From the NCBI GenBank assembly GCA_964562015.1, contig CAZLRH010000002.1, positions 248,001-312,000 of the forward strand: a stretch of DNA of 64,000 nucleotides, written 5' to 3'. Below are positions 43,238 to 50,796 of this stretch, piece by piece. The translations under genes and the position numbers were made by a program. Numbering within the stretch: position 1 is the first letter of the stretch; each line of letters starts with the position of its first letter. Origin of the DNA: CAZLRH01 sp964562015 (GTDB lineage: Bacteria; Verrucomicrobiota; Verrucomicrobiia; Opitutales; JABDGR01). The notes under the pieces were generated by a model. It had not been told where the DNA came from, made no database searches, and was given only the letters and a program-made list of their open reading frames with translations.

Positions 43238-43292
43238 GGATTATTGCTGGACGACCCGAGTAAGTCCCGCAACCTCTAAAATCTTTTGTTAT

Positions 43293-43667
43293 CTAACCCG
43301 AAATCACGTCTAGGTGAATCTCATACTCTCCAGGGATGTAGATGCTGGCCTGACAGCGGCGCTTAACGCCCTTTTTCTGAAAGAAATACACGATGTTTAC
43401 CCCATGCCCAACTTTGTAAACGCCAGTGGCTTTTGTGGTCATTAGGAAAAACGGATGGGATTTTCCGTGGTCTGCCGCAATGGTCCAAGCGGCTTTGAAT
43501 TTATTCGCCACCATCTTACTTGCCACCTTTAACGTGGCAGTTGTTCCAATAGTGGATGGGTCATCGCTCCAATAATAACCAACATACGTTCCGGCCCATG
43601 GATTGACGGCGGCAAGAACCGAGTTACAGACAAGAAAAATCAGCGAGAACAGGATTATTTTTTTCAT
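43293..43667 (-). CDS. Transposon passenger: small secreted protein
   Basis: A 124-residue exported protein with signal peptide MKKIILFSLIFLVCNSVLA (cleavage after LAA). The mature part is beta-rich with aromatic residues (AGTYVGYYWSDD, HGVNIVYFFQ, CQASIYIPGEYEIHLDV), lipocalin- or single-domain beta-barrel-like. No family recognised. It is separated by 56 bases from the membrane protein gene ahead on the same strand, so the two may be co-transcribed. Confidence 0.55.
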   Translation of the reverse strand: MKKIILFSLIFLVCNSVLAAVNPWAGTYVGYYWSDDPSTIGTTATLKVASKMVANKFKAAWTIAADHGKSHPFFLMTTKATGVYKVGHGVNIVYFFQKKGVKRRCQASIYIPGEYEIHLDVISG

Positions 43668-43734
43668 TTAACTCCAAATTCACACCGAAGAAACCTTCTG
43701 TGTCAACCGTTAAAACTACCGTGTATTATGGGGC

Positions 43735-43953
43735 GTGAGCGCCCTAGCGATTCTCCGACTCAACCTCAAGCGGCTACGCCTTGAGCAGGGCTTGACCCAG
43801 CAGCAATTATCCGAGCGGGCCGGACTGGACTACAAGTACTACCAGAAGATTGAATCGGGCCGATGGCCGGGATTGCAGATTCGCACTGTGGAAACGCTCG
43901 CCAAGGCACTCCGGGTGGATGTGGGCAGGTTGTTCACGCCTAAGGCTAGATAG
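43735..43953 (+). CDS. Transposon passenger: XRE-family transcriptional regulator
   Basis: A 72-residue Cro/CI-type helix-turn-helix protein, little more than the DNA-binding domain: LRLNLKRLRLEQGLTQQQLS (helices 1-2), ERAGLDYKYYQKIESGRWPG (recognition helix) and TVETLAKALRVDVGRLF. The start is GTG at 43735. It is divergent from the secreted protein gene with 67 bases between, which probably holds the shared control region. Likely controls transposon or passenger expression. Confidence 0.8.
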   Translation: MSALAILRLNLKRLRLEQGLTQQQLSERAGLDYKYYQKIESGRWPGLQIRTVETLAKALRVDVGRLFTPKAR

Positions 43954-44076
43954 AGCATTCAGGCCTCGCGCTCGGTATGGTGAACTTAAAATCACCATCA
44001 ATAGTCCACTGCTTAGGGTGAAATATTTCCCTATTGACAACCCTAGTGTGCCTAGGCAGCATTAATCCACAAGCAC

Positions 44077-44484
44077 ATGAAATCTACTTCCGAAATAGCC
44101 AGAGAGCTTAGGGCGCAAGCTACCAAAATTCTCTTGGACGCAGACCGTGATGCCAAGCGGCTGAATTCCGCAGCAGACATTCTTGACCCACCCTCTGATG
44201 CGCCACATGCGCCACCACCCCCGCTACCAACGCCGCCCCCCACGGCATTGCTTAAAACCGTCCTCACTAGACTTTCCTCTGCCAACCTCGCCGAGAAGGC
44301 CCTGAGGGAATCAAATGCTCCTATGACTCGTGATGAGCTTTTCGCGTACGTTCGTACACACAATCCCAGCGTGACCTCCATCAATGGATTTGGCGTTGCG
44401 CTCTCTAGTGACCCCAAAAAACGATTTCGCTACATGGCGGATGGTACTTGGACTTTGGCCGAGCGCAAAGACGGCCAGAAATGA
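44077..44484 (+). CDS. Transposon passenger: HARE-HTH-like protein
   Basis: A 135-residue protein: N-terminal charged helix (EIARELRAQATKILLDADRD), proline-rich linker (PPPPLPTPPP), and a C-terminal winged-helix-like domain of about 65 residues (LAEKALRESNAPMTRDELFA, VTSINGFGVALSSDP, RFRYMADGTWTLAER). This resembles HARE-HTH domains linked to restriction and DNA-modification proteins. The family is suggested only by pattern. Its ATG at 44077 follows the XRE gene by 123 bases. Confidence 0.55.
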   Translation: MKSTSEIARELRAQATKILLDADRDAKRLNSAADILDPPSDAPHAPPPPLPTPPPTALLKTVLTRLSSANLAEKALRESNAPMTRDELFAYVRTHNPSVTSINGFGVALSSDPKKRFRYMADGTWTLAERKDGQK

Positions 44485-44630
44485 ACCACTTTCAACCTTA
44501 AAATCACCATGCTCGTAATCATAGCGGCGCGGCCTCAGGTCTGACTCAATCTAAAACGCGCCTCAACAAAGAAGTTCCCCGGTCCAGCGCCTCAACTTGT
44601 CACGGCGGGGGCGCTGGCCGGGGAGGAGTC

Positions 44631-44909
44631 CTACTTACGGGACTGTCGTTTAACTGGAAAGATGCTCGGGTTTACACTGGGAGATGCGGGTCCGACTCCC
44701 GCCGGTTCCATCCATTTACCGTCTGACAATAATCGGTTTGCCTCTGAAAGCAACACTTTTCTTGCCCAATCTGAAACTGTGTGGGCTGATAGGGTGGAGG
44801 CTGCTTTAAGCAATACAGCTTCTTGTCGACTTAGCCGAAAGGATAACCCCGGCTGTCTTGATTGACCCGCAGGAAGCCTTGGCCTACCCCGTTTTCTATT
44901 TTGCGTCAT
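44631..44909 (-). CDS. Transposon passenger: RHH/MobC-like small protein
   Basis: A 92-residue basic protein from the ATG at 44909 (MTQNRKRGRPRLPAG); the frame is open to 44933. The GRPRLP AT-hook-like start and LSFRLSRQEAVLLKAASTLS then VSDWARKVLL give the ribbon-helix-helix pattern of MobC-like relaxosome or antitoxin-type proteins. Its last 24 codons lie antisense to the tRNA-like sequence at 44639-44710 and show the MEPAGVGPA signature typical of a frame reading through a tRNA 3' half, so its natural end is doubtful. Confidence 0.5.
   Translation of the reverse strand: MTQNRKRGRPRLPAGQSRQPGLSFRLSRQEAVLLKAASTLSAHTVSDWARKVLLSEANRLLSDGKWMEPAGVGPASPSVNPSIFPVKRQSRK
44639..44710 (+). tRNA. tRNA-like sequence, anticodon ambiguous (UUA or UAC)
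   Basis: 72 bases fold as a cloverleaf: acceptor GGGACTG/CGGTTCC fully paired with two G-U pairs, weak D-stem GTTT/AGAT with AACTGGAA loop, anticodon stem CTCGG/CTGGG, T-arm GCGGG-TCCGACT-CCCGC, A discriminator, then TCCA. With this stem the loop is GTTTACA and the anticodon TTA, which would read UAA stop codons; G32 and C37 are unusual. Shifting the loop to TTTACAC gives canonical U33 and A37 with anticodon TAC (Val) but breaks two stem pairs. Overall it looks Glu/Gln-tRNA-like. It could be a mobile-element tRNA or a decayed copy. Confidence 0.45.
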
Positions 44910-44974
44910 ACAAATAATATGTTGACAGACCATAATTGATGTAATACGTTTAAGTCAACAATCAATTTCCCTCC

Positions 44975-45805
44975 ATGTCCAATCGCCTCCCATTCGACAA
45001 ACAAGTCACCATCGTCTCGGCCTTGGCCGAAGGGTGTAGTATCCGAGGCATCGAGCGGATGAGCGACACCCACCGGGATACCATCATGGACTTGGGCAAG
45101 CGGGTCGGTGAAGCCTGCGCCAAGTATCTTGACCAGCGGATGCGCAACCTGAAATGCCGGACGATGCAGGTTGATGAACTCTGGGCGTTCGTCACCAAGA
45201 AGCAAAAGAACTGCCTTCCGGCTGATTTTAAGCAGGGTTTTGGGGATGCCTATACCTACGTGGCCCTTGACGCCGAAACGAAGCTTGTGCCTAGCTTTCT
45301 GGTGGGCAAGCGCGACTTCACGAGCACTAACCGATTCCTCGACGACCTGTCTATGCGGCTCGTGGGTCGCATTCAGTTGAGTACCGATGGCCTGCAATTC
45401 TACCAAGCCGCCGTTGAGCGTGCTTGGGGTGTGGACATTGACTACGGCCAGATTGTAAAAACCTATCAAACCCCCGAAAAAACAGAGGAGCGTAGGTATA
45501 GCCCTCCGGTCGTCGTTCGTGTTGACAAGTCGGTGCTGGTGGGCAATCCCGACGAGGACGAGATTTCAACTTCCCTTATCGAAAAGCAAAATCATACCTG
45601 CCGGATGCACTGCCGCCGGATGGCTCGGCTCACGAATGCCTTTAGCAAGAAGCTGGAAAATTTCAGGGCTGCGGTCGCCCTTCACTTCGCGTACTACAAT
45701 TTGGTCAAGTTCCATACCACTATACGCTGCACGCCCGCCATGGCTGCCGGGGTTGAGCGTTCTCCGTTGACCGTGGCGGACCTTGTGTTTTTCTCACGGC
45801 AATGA
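44975..45805 (+). CDS. IS1-family DDE transposase
   Basis: A 276-residue transposase in one frame, without the InsA/InsB frameshift of classical IS1. The N-terminus is a helix-turn-helix (IVSALAEGCSIRGIERMSDT). The DDE triad is Asp67 in MQVDELW, Asp138 in QLSTDGLQFY and Glu203 in SLIEKQNHTCR, with the family-typical R..RLTNAFSKK following. It is the only transposase in the element bounded by the 36-bp inverted repeats and should act on them. Its stop overlaps the next gene by four bases (ATGA). Confidence 0.9.
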   Translation: MSNRLPFDKQVTIVSALAEGCSIRGIERMSDTHRDTIMDLGKRVGEACAKYLDQRMRNLKCRTMQVDELWAFVTKKQKNCLPADFKQGFGDAYTYVALDAETKLVPSFLVGKRDFTSTNRFLDDLSMRLVGRIQLSTDGLQFYQAAVERAWGVDIDYGQIVKTYQTPEKTEERRYSPPVVVRVDKSVLVGNPDEDEISTSLIEKQNHTCRMHCRRMARLTNAFSKKLENFRAAVALHFAYYNLVKFHTTIRCTPAMAAGVERSPLTVADLVFFSRQ

Positions 45806-46104
45806 AACACACCGAATATATTGCCCATCTGCAAAAGGCCATCCGGGCCGTACATGGGTGTGAGTCGGCACATAGCCAGACCGTGCGCGTCCGGGAGGAG
45901 CACCAGGGTAAGACCGTCTGGGAGGGTGACGTTGAGGTGTTCAAGCTCTCCGGCCATCCCAAGGCCCAGTGTTGCTATGCGTGGGCCTACGACAACGACA
46001 AGGGCAGTAAGGTCTTGGCCGTGCTGGAATTGCCTCCGGTAATTTCACCCGTGACAGCCGTTAGGGCCGCGATTATGGCTGAAACCAGCCATGAACGAAA
46101 ATGA
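45802..46104 (+). CDS. Transposase-coupled small protein A, unknown function
   Basis: A 100-residue protein (MKHTEYIAHLQKAIRAVHG start) with a predicted beta-rich core (TVWEGDVEVFKLSGHPKAQC, CYAWAYDNDKGSKVLAVLEL) and a helical end. Its ATG lies in the transposase stop (ATGA), so it is translated with the transposase. No family recognised. Conservation of this gene with related transposases would point to a transposition accessory role. Confidence 0.65.
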   Translation: MKHTEYIAHLQKAIRAVHGCESAHSQTVRVREEHQGKTVWEGDVEVFKLSGHPKAQCCYAWAYDNDKGSKVLAVLELPPVISPVTAVRAAIMAETSHERK

Positions 46105-46432
46105 CGTGCCAGAAGCTATCAGTAACATTTACAAGCAGTTGGCTTGGTTGACCGAACAAGTTCAAGTCCTTCAAGAGGCACTAAAATTCGGCAATGCCCG
46201 CAACCTTGAGTCAGCGGCTCACGCAGAAGCGTTACGCAAGGTGTGCAGTGAGCAATTAAGCAAGTTAACCGGCGTAAAGGCCGTCATCATAGAAGCGGAA
46301 TTTTGTCGGGCGATAAAGGAGGAGCGCGAGAAACTTATTTTGCACGTCGGCGATACGATGCCGCAAATCGCCGAAGAACTTCAGCGGGAATTGGCGGAGG
46401 ACGAAAATCAGCAGACAGACGAAAAGCCTTAA
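46091..46432 (+). CDS. Transposase-coupled small protein B, coiled coil
   Basis: A 113-residue acidic, helical protein with coiled-coil character (NIYKQLAWLTEQVQVLQEAL and AEELQRELAEDENQQ). It overlaps the preceding gene by 14 bases and ends about 100 bases before the right end of the transposon. No family recognised. Part of a three-gene unit with the transposase. Confidence 0.6.
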   Translation: MNENDVPEAISNIYKQLAWLTEQVQVLQEALKFGNARNLESAAHAEALRKVCSEQLSKLTGVKAVIIEAEFCRAIKEEREKLILHVGDTMPQIAEELQRELAEDENQQTDEKP

Positions 46433-46497
46433 CCAATCGTCTGGCTATGGTTTTTTCTCCGCGATTCAAGCTTCTAGATGCCGGTTTGCGTTTCATG

Positions 46498-46533
46498 TTT
46501 TTACAATTCAGAGTTTCATAACCGGACACTACC
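46498..46533 (-). repeat. Right terminal inverted repeat of the transposon
   Basis: Read inward on the minus strand it starts GGTAGTGTCCGGTTATGAAA and continues CTCTGAATTGTAAAAA. Two differences to the left end. Confidence 0.85.
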
Positions 46534-46541
46534 CGCGACTG
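46534..46541. repeat. Target-site duplication, right (CGCGACTG)
   Basis: Identical to the octamer at 42715-42722, directly after the right terminal inverted repeat. Confidence 0.8.
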
Positions 46542-46616
46542 CCCCATACTTGACCCTCCGCGAAATTCGGTGTTTATTAGGAGGAATTTTGGCGCGGCCA
46601 CCGCGCTCGCATCGTC

Positions 46617-47999
46617 ATGCCCCAGTTGCCGTCAACGCCCGACGAGAATCCGTCTCGTTCCACTGCCCCATCCGCCCCGCCCCACGACGCTGGCGAGGGC
46701 AAGCGCGGCCGCGTTTTTGTCATCGGGCTGCTGGTAGTCTTGGGCGGCACGCTGGCCTGGACGGCTATAAAGGGCTTGTTTCCCAGCCAGGCTACGCCGG
46801 CGAATCGGGCGGAACTCCTGGCCGAGCATTCGAAGGAATCGGCCAAACGAACTGCATCAACCACCGGCATGGGAAATTCTTCACCTGCCTCGCCGGAAAC
46901 CTCCGCAACGGCAACTGCCGCAACGCCGGACGGCAACGCGCCCATTACCGTGACGCGGGCGCCGGAATCCGCAGTCGAGTTGGCGGCGGCCTTGGCTGAG
47001 GTGGAGGCTTTTTTGCGCGGCAAACATTCGGCGAATGAAATCGCGCGGATGCTGGAGCAGTTTCGTGCGCGCTTGATGCACGGCCAGCCGGGCGCGGCCC
47101 TCCAAGTCATGAGCGACTACCTGGGTTCGGGGCGGGATTTGAGCACCACGCTGGATTTTAATGTGGGCAAAGGCGGCTGGCTCGACTCCGCGCCGACCCT
47201 GCGGGTGTTCATGCTCGACACCCTCGGCGAGGTGGACCCGGCGGCCGGCGCGGCCTATGCCAAAACCATTCTCGATCAGCCGCCCGGCTCGGCCGACGAA
47301 TGGGCCCTGAGCCTGCGCAACCTCACCCAGCATGATGACGCCATGGCGGCCGACCCATATCTGGCGAATAAGACCCGGGAGCTGATCAGCAACCCGGCCT
47401 GGCTTAATAATCCTTCCTTGGGCTTTCTCGAGGCCTTTGATTTTGTAGTCTTTACGAAGCAGACGGACTTGGCTCCGCAGATGGCCAGTTACCTCGAGAA
47501 TACCGACTATGATCAGGGACTCCGGTATGCTTCCTATGTGGCGCTGGACCGGTTGGTGATTGCCAATCCCGCCTCGGTGCTTCCGATCATGGAGGCGAAT
47601 CCACACATGCTGGACACCAGGCCCGCGGTGCGGGCTTCGGAATTTGCCCGCGCCGATGTGACCGATCCGGTGCAGCTGGCGGCCGTCGAGAACTATTTGC
47701 TGCGCACGGATTTATCGACCTTCGAAATCAGCCAATTTATGGATGGCTTTCCCTGGCACGCCCAAGGCGTCGGCAACAACCTGGCCACGGTGTCGGCCAT
47801 GCCCAATCTGCAACAAATGGCGGTGCAGGATGCCGCCTCCCTGGCGGCGGTGGATCAATGGCTGGCCGACCCTCGCTTCGCCAGCCTCCAGGCGGATTTA
47901 CAGAAGCTGCGCGCCGATTTAGTGCGGGTCATCAAGAGCGACCAGCAAGGCGGTTTGCTGCCGGAGTCAGGCGCCGAGGCCACCGTCACTTTAAAATAA
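46617..47999 (+). CDS. Membrane-anchored protein with helical domain, unknown function
   Basis: A 460-residue protein: a Pro/Ser-rich cytoplasmic start, one helix at about residues 37-55 (VFVIGLLVVLGGTLAW), a low-complexity linker to about 115, and a long helical domain with units like DPAAGAAYAKTILDQPPGSA and NPASVLPIMEANPHMLDT. The design matches the protein at 28742-29455. The ATG at 46617 lies 75 bases after the right target duplication of the transposon; the insertion may have displaced its promoter. No known family. Confidence 0.6.
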   Translation: MPQLPSTPDENPSRSTAPSAPPHDAGEGKRGRVFVIGLLVVLGGTLAWTAIKGLFPSQATPANRAELLAEHSKESAKRTASTTGMGNSSPASPETSATATAATPDGNAPITVTRAPESAVELAAALAEVEAFLRGKHSANEIARMLEQFRARLMHGQPGAALQVMSDYLGSGRDLSTTLDFNVGKGGWLDSAPTLRVFMLDTLGEVDPAAGAAYAKTILDQPPGSADEWALSLRNLTQHDDAMAADPYLANKTRELISNPAWLNNPSLGFLEAFDFVVFTKQTDLAPQMASYLENTDYDQGLRYASYVALDRLVIANPASVLPIMEANPHMLDTRPAVRASEFARADVTDPVQLAAVENYLLRTDLSTFEISQFMDGFPWHAQGVGNNLATVSAMPNLQQMAVQDAASLAAVDQWLADPRFASLQADLQKLRADLVRVIKSDQQGGLLPESGAEATVTLK

Positions 48000-48153
48000 C
48001 GACCGATGGAATAAGCACCCCCGCCCGCATCTCTCACGAGTTACCCCTCCAGAACGACCAGCCACACGGCATTTAGCCTTGCCTCCGCTCGGTGATTGCC
48101 AGAGAATTCCCCCCTCTCCCCAACACTTCTACCCCCAACCGCAAGCTCCCGGT

Positions 48154-49605
48154 ATGACTCTGCGCTTTTTCTCCCGTTTCGTCCCTCTGGCCGCTCTCGC
48201 CCTGCTGGGCGCGTGGCCCGGTCAAGTACGCGCTCAGTTGAACCCCACCGGTTTCAAGCTGATGGGCAACACGTCGATCAGCAGTGACCCGAATAAGTAT
48301 TCTGGCGCCATCGTGGTTAATACCTCCGTTGGGCCTTTTACGGTTGGCGGCGGCACCGTGGCCACCGACAATCATATGGTGCATAGCAGCGTGCGAATCT
48401 CGGTGACAGACCTCACCGCGACCAACCCGATCACCAACCGCAATTTTTTCGTCCTCCAATACAATGAAATCGCGACGCCCACGAGTGCGATGGGGGTGCC
48501 ACTAAAAGGGCCGCTCTATAACCAGAACTTCACGACCTTGGCCAAACGAGGCGGCACGGGTAATATCGGGGCTCTCGTTTTTAGCTATGGCGTGTATTAT
48601 GCGGCGCAAGATCTCATTTCTGGCGTCGTGCCCTCAATCTCCGTGGCGTCACCCTCGACCTTTGGTCTTGGTGCTACCAAGATCATCAATGAGTATGCCG
48701 GTTTTTTTGATTATCGCCTCTATACGAGCGGCCCCATTACTTCCGATGTCATCTCCTCCAACACCACGGGGCAAACGAGTTTTTTCATCGTTCCGACGGT
48801 GGTGCCGCTCCTCTATCCCACCCCTGCTGCCGGGGGCGCCTTTTGGATAAAAACGGCGGGTTCGTGGTCGTTGGGTGCCATAGCGCTGGGCGCTGGCACC
48901 GTGAATGTCACCGATTCTTCGAATGTCACCACCAGTTACTTTGGGGGCGACTTCCTGTGGGCGGGCGCGGGTGGCCCGGTGATCAACGCTGCCTTGCTGA
49001 TCGTGGCCAATCTCACCCGCGGCGCGCCGACGCCGCGATTGAATACGTCTGCGGTGTTCCGCAGCGTGGTGGAGGGCAAGGATGCCACGACTTTTAACGT
49101 GCAGGCGAAAAACGGCGGCTCCGGCGCGCTCGAGGTGGATGTGACCAAAAACGTGCCGTGGTTAAGCGTCGTGCCCAAGCACGCGGTCATCAAACAGAAC
49201 AAGCTCGTCCTCCAATTATTCTTCAAGACCAAAAACCTGGCCGTAGGGGTCTATCAAGGCCAGGTCGTGGTGGCCTCTCGCCACGAAGCCAAGAGCGTCA
49301 ATGTGACTTTGCGCGTAACGGCGGACAAACCGTCGGCCCCGCGCGGGGTAAAAGCCACCTCCAATCAATCGGACGGCATTCAGGTAACTTGGCGAGGCTC
49401 GAATGACGCCGTAAGCTACGAAGTTTATCGCGGCGGCAGCGCGAAGAGCACTGCGGGCTTGAAACTCGTAGGCACCCCATCGAAGGCCAGCTTCTTCGAC
49501 GATACCGCCGTCTCCGGCAAGACCTACTATTATTTTGTACGCACGGTGGGGCCCACCTACCGCAGCGGGTACAGTTCGCCCGGCGCGCGCGGCAAGGTCG
49601 GCTAA
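48154..49605 (+). CDS. Secreted protein with C-terminal fibronectin type III domain
   Basis: A 483-residue exported protein with signal peptide MTLRFFSRFVPLAALALLGA (cleavage before QLNPTG); the ATG at 48154 is chosen for this reason although the frame is open to 48079. Residues about 20-290 are beta-rich and unassigned (KYSGAIVVNTSVGPFTVGGG). Residues about 300-385 look like a BACON/Ig-like fold (VTKNVPWLSVVPKHAVIKQN). The last 95 residues are a fibronectin type III domain (APRGVKATSNQSDGIQVTWR, YEVYRGG, YYYFVRTVG). A surface adhesion or matrix role is likely but unproven. Confidence 0.75.
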   Translation: MTLRFFSRFVPLAALALLGAWPGQVRAQLNPTGFKLMGNTSISSDPNKYSGAIVVNTSVGPFTVGGGTVATDNHMVHSSVRISVTDLTATNPITNRNFFVLQYNEIATPTSAMGVPLKGPLYNQNFTTLAKRGGTGNIGALVFSYGVYYAAQDLISGVVPSISVASPSTFGLGATKIINEYAGFFDYRLYTSGPITSDVISSNTTGQTSFFIVPTVVPLLYPTPAAGGAFWIKTAGSWSLGAIALGAGTVNVTDSSNVTTSYFGGDFLWAGAGGPVINAALLIVANLTRGAPTPRLNTSAVFRSVVEGKDATTFNVQAKNGGSGALEVDVTKNVPWLSVVPKHAVIKQNKLVLQLFFKTKNLAVGVYQGQVVVASRHEAKSVNVTLRVTADKPSAPRGVKATSNQSDGIQVTWRGSNDAVSYEVYRGGSAKSTAGLKLVGTPSKASFFDDTAVSGKTYYYFVRTVGPTYRSGYSSPGARGKVG

Positions 49606-49741
49606 GCGATCCGGTTTCGCCCAAGCCGCTCTCCGAAAACGAGAGGGGCAAAATGGCCCAGCAAAAGGGGCTGCAACAGTTGGGCGGTTGGAAGTTAAAA
49701 TGGGCTAATCGCGAAGCCGAACCGTCACATCGGCGGCAAGC

Positions 49742-50146
49742 TCAAGGAAGTTTGGATCCCACCACGGGAATCGTCCGGCGGTACAAACCCAGGATAATCA
49801 GGCTGCAAAGGGCGACGATGACGGCCAGGCAAAACAGTTCGCCACCGTCATCCTGCACGACCACGCCGAGCACGGTGAGGTGGCTGGCGATGGCGCCGCC
49901 CATCAGGCCGAGCGCGATCAACGCGCCGAGCCAGGTGAGTCCGGGAACAAAGAGCAGCACCGCGGCGATCAGTTCCGCGACGCCGGTGCCGAGACGACCC
50001 CAGGGCTCCATCCCGATTTTCGTAAAGATATAGACGGACTCCGGCGCGGCGGTGAATTTGAAGAAAAGCGTCTGCAATAAAATGACCGCAGCTACCAGCC
50101 GGCACACCCAACTGACCACCGTTTGCGTTTTGGAAAAATTTTCCAT
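49742..50146 (-). CDS. DoxX-family membrane protein
   Basis: A 134-residue protein with four transmembrane helices in the DoxX order: VVSWVCRLVAAVILLQTLFF, then KFTAAPESVYIFTKIGMEPW, AELIAAVLLFVPGLTWLGAL, and LGLMGGAIASHLTVLG. The final helix precedes a short basic end. DoxX-like proteins are linked to respiratory or redox membrane complexes, but the exact role here is unknown. It follows the YHS-domain gene on the same strand after 36 bases, so both are likely co-transcribed. Confidence 0.8.
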   Translation of the reverse strand: MENFSKTQTVVSWVCRLVAAVILLQTLFFKFTAAPESVYIFTKIGMEPWGRLGTGVAELIAAVLLFVPGLTWLGALIALGLMGGAIASHLTVLGVVVQDDGGELFCLAVIVALCSLIILGLYRRTIPVVGSKLP

Positions 50147-50182
50147 GACGCCGATAATAAGGGAGACGTACGCGAGCCGCGT

Positions 50183-50734
50183 TTACTTCGCCGCCGCAGG
50201 CGCGGTGGAAGTACCGGAGGTCGCAGCCGGAGCAACCGCAGGTTTGGCCGCGGGCGCGATCCGGGCGGGCGCGGGCTTGCCGTTCTTGTCCACCAGCGTG
50301 GGCCAATTCTGGTTCGCCAGCTTGAGATTGCCCGCCACGTCCTTGGCAAAATCATCGCGAATGCCCTTGTCGTACTGCATCAGCAAACGACCGCCGACAA
50401 TTTGAAAGGCATCGATCTCGACTTCGACCAGTTTGTCCCGCGACACGCCGTAGGCGCAGTAACCGCCGAATTGCGGCTCGTATTTCGACGGGTCTTGGTC
50501 GAACGCCGCTTTATGGTCGGCTGACGAAAAATAATAAGTAACGCCGTGGACGGTGCTCTGGAATTTCGGATCGCCCTTCACGGGTTTGTTTTGCGTGAAA
50601 AAGCCGACGGGATCGTAGCCCTGCATACCCACGCCGTTTTTGTCCACATTGACCAGCAGTTTGTTGGACTCGGCGGCCCAGGCGGTGGCGGAAAAGAGGA
50701 ACGCCAGGAGAAAAAGGCGGACGATGATTTTCAT
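50183..50734 (-). CDS. Secreted YHS-domain protein
   Basis: A 183-residue exported protein with signal peptide MKIIVRLFLLAFLFSATAWA. Residues about 30-90 carry a YHS-like domain (GVGMQGYDPVGFFTQNKPVK, YYFSSADHKAAFDQDPSKYE, PQFGGYCAYGVS) of the kind seen with metal-related functions. The tail is Ala/Pro-rich. It leads an apparent two-gene unit with the DoxX-type gene. Metal binding is inferred from the family; the single Cys (GGYCAYG) is retained. Confidence 0.85.
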   Translation of the reverse strand: MKIIVRLFLLAFLFSATAWAAESNKLLVNVDKNGVGMQGYDPVGFFTQNKPVKGDPKFQSTVHGVTYYFSSADHKAAFDQDPSKYEPQFGGYCAYGVSRDKLVEVEIDAFQIVGGRLLMQYDKGIRDDFAKDVAGNLKLANQNWPTLVDKNGKPAPARIAPAAKPAVAPAATSGTSTAPAAAK

Positions 50735-50796
50735 AAGCGAAGGACGCCGCGAGGTGACATCCGGTTCCGCCAGTGATAGTCAAAAACCACTATTAA

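Larger units (their letters stand above)
42723..46533 (+). mobile_element. 3.8-kb IS1-type transposon with passenger genes
   Basis: A complete-looking element of 3811 bases. Its ends are inverted repeats of about 36 bases with only two mismatches, both starting GGTAGTGTCCGGTT, and it is bracketed by an 8-bp direct repeat CGCGACTG, in line with the 8-9 bp duplications of IS1-family transposition. It encodes an IS1-type DDE transposase at 44975-45805 followed by two coupled small genes, plus leftward and rightward passengers: a zinc-ribbon membrane protein, a small secreted protein, an XRE regulator, a HARE-HTH-like protein, an RHH-type protein and a tRNA-like sequence. Codon use is AT-richer than in the surroundings. 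Ordinary IS1 elements are about 0.7-1 kb, so this one is exceptional in carrying cargo. Confidence 0.85.

Noticed and set aside
43039..43263. Plus-strand frame with a hydrophobic segment in the left part of the transposon
   Set aside because: Overlaps the minus-strand membrane/zinc-ribbon gene almost fully; that frame has two clear helices and paired cysteines and is longer.
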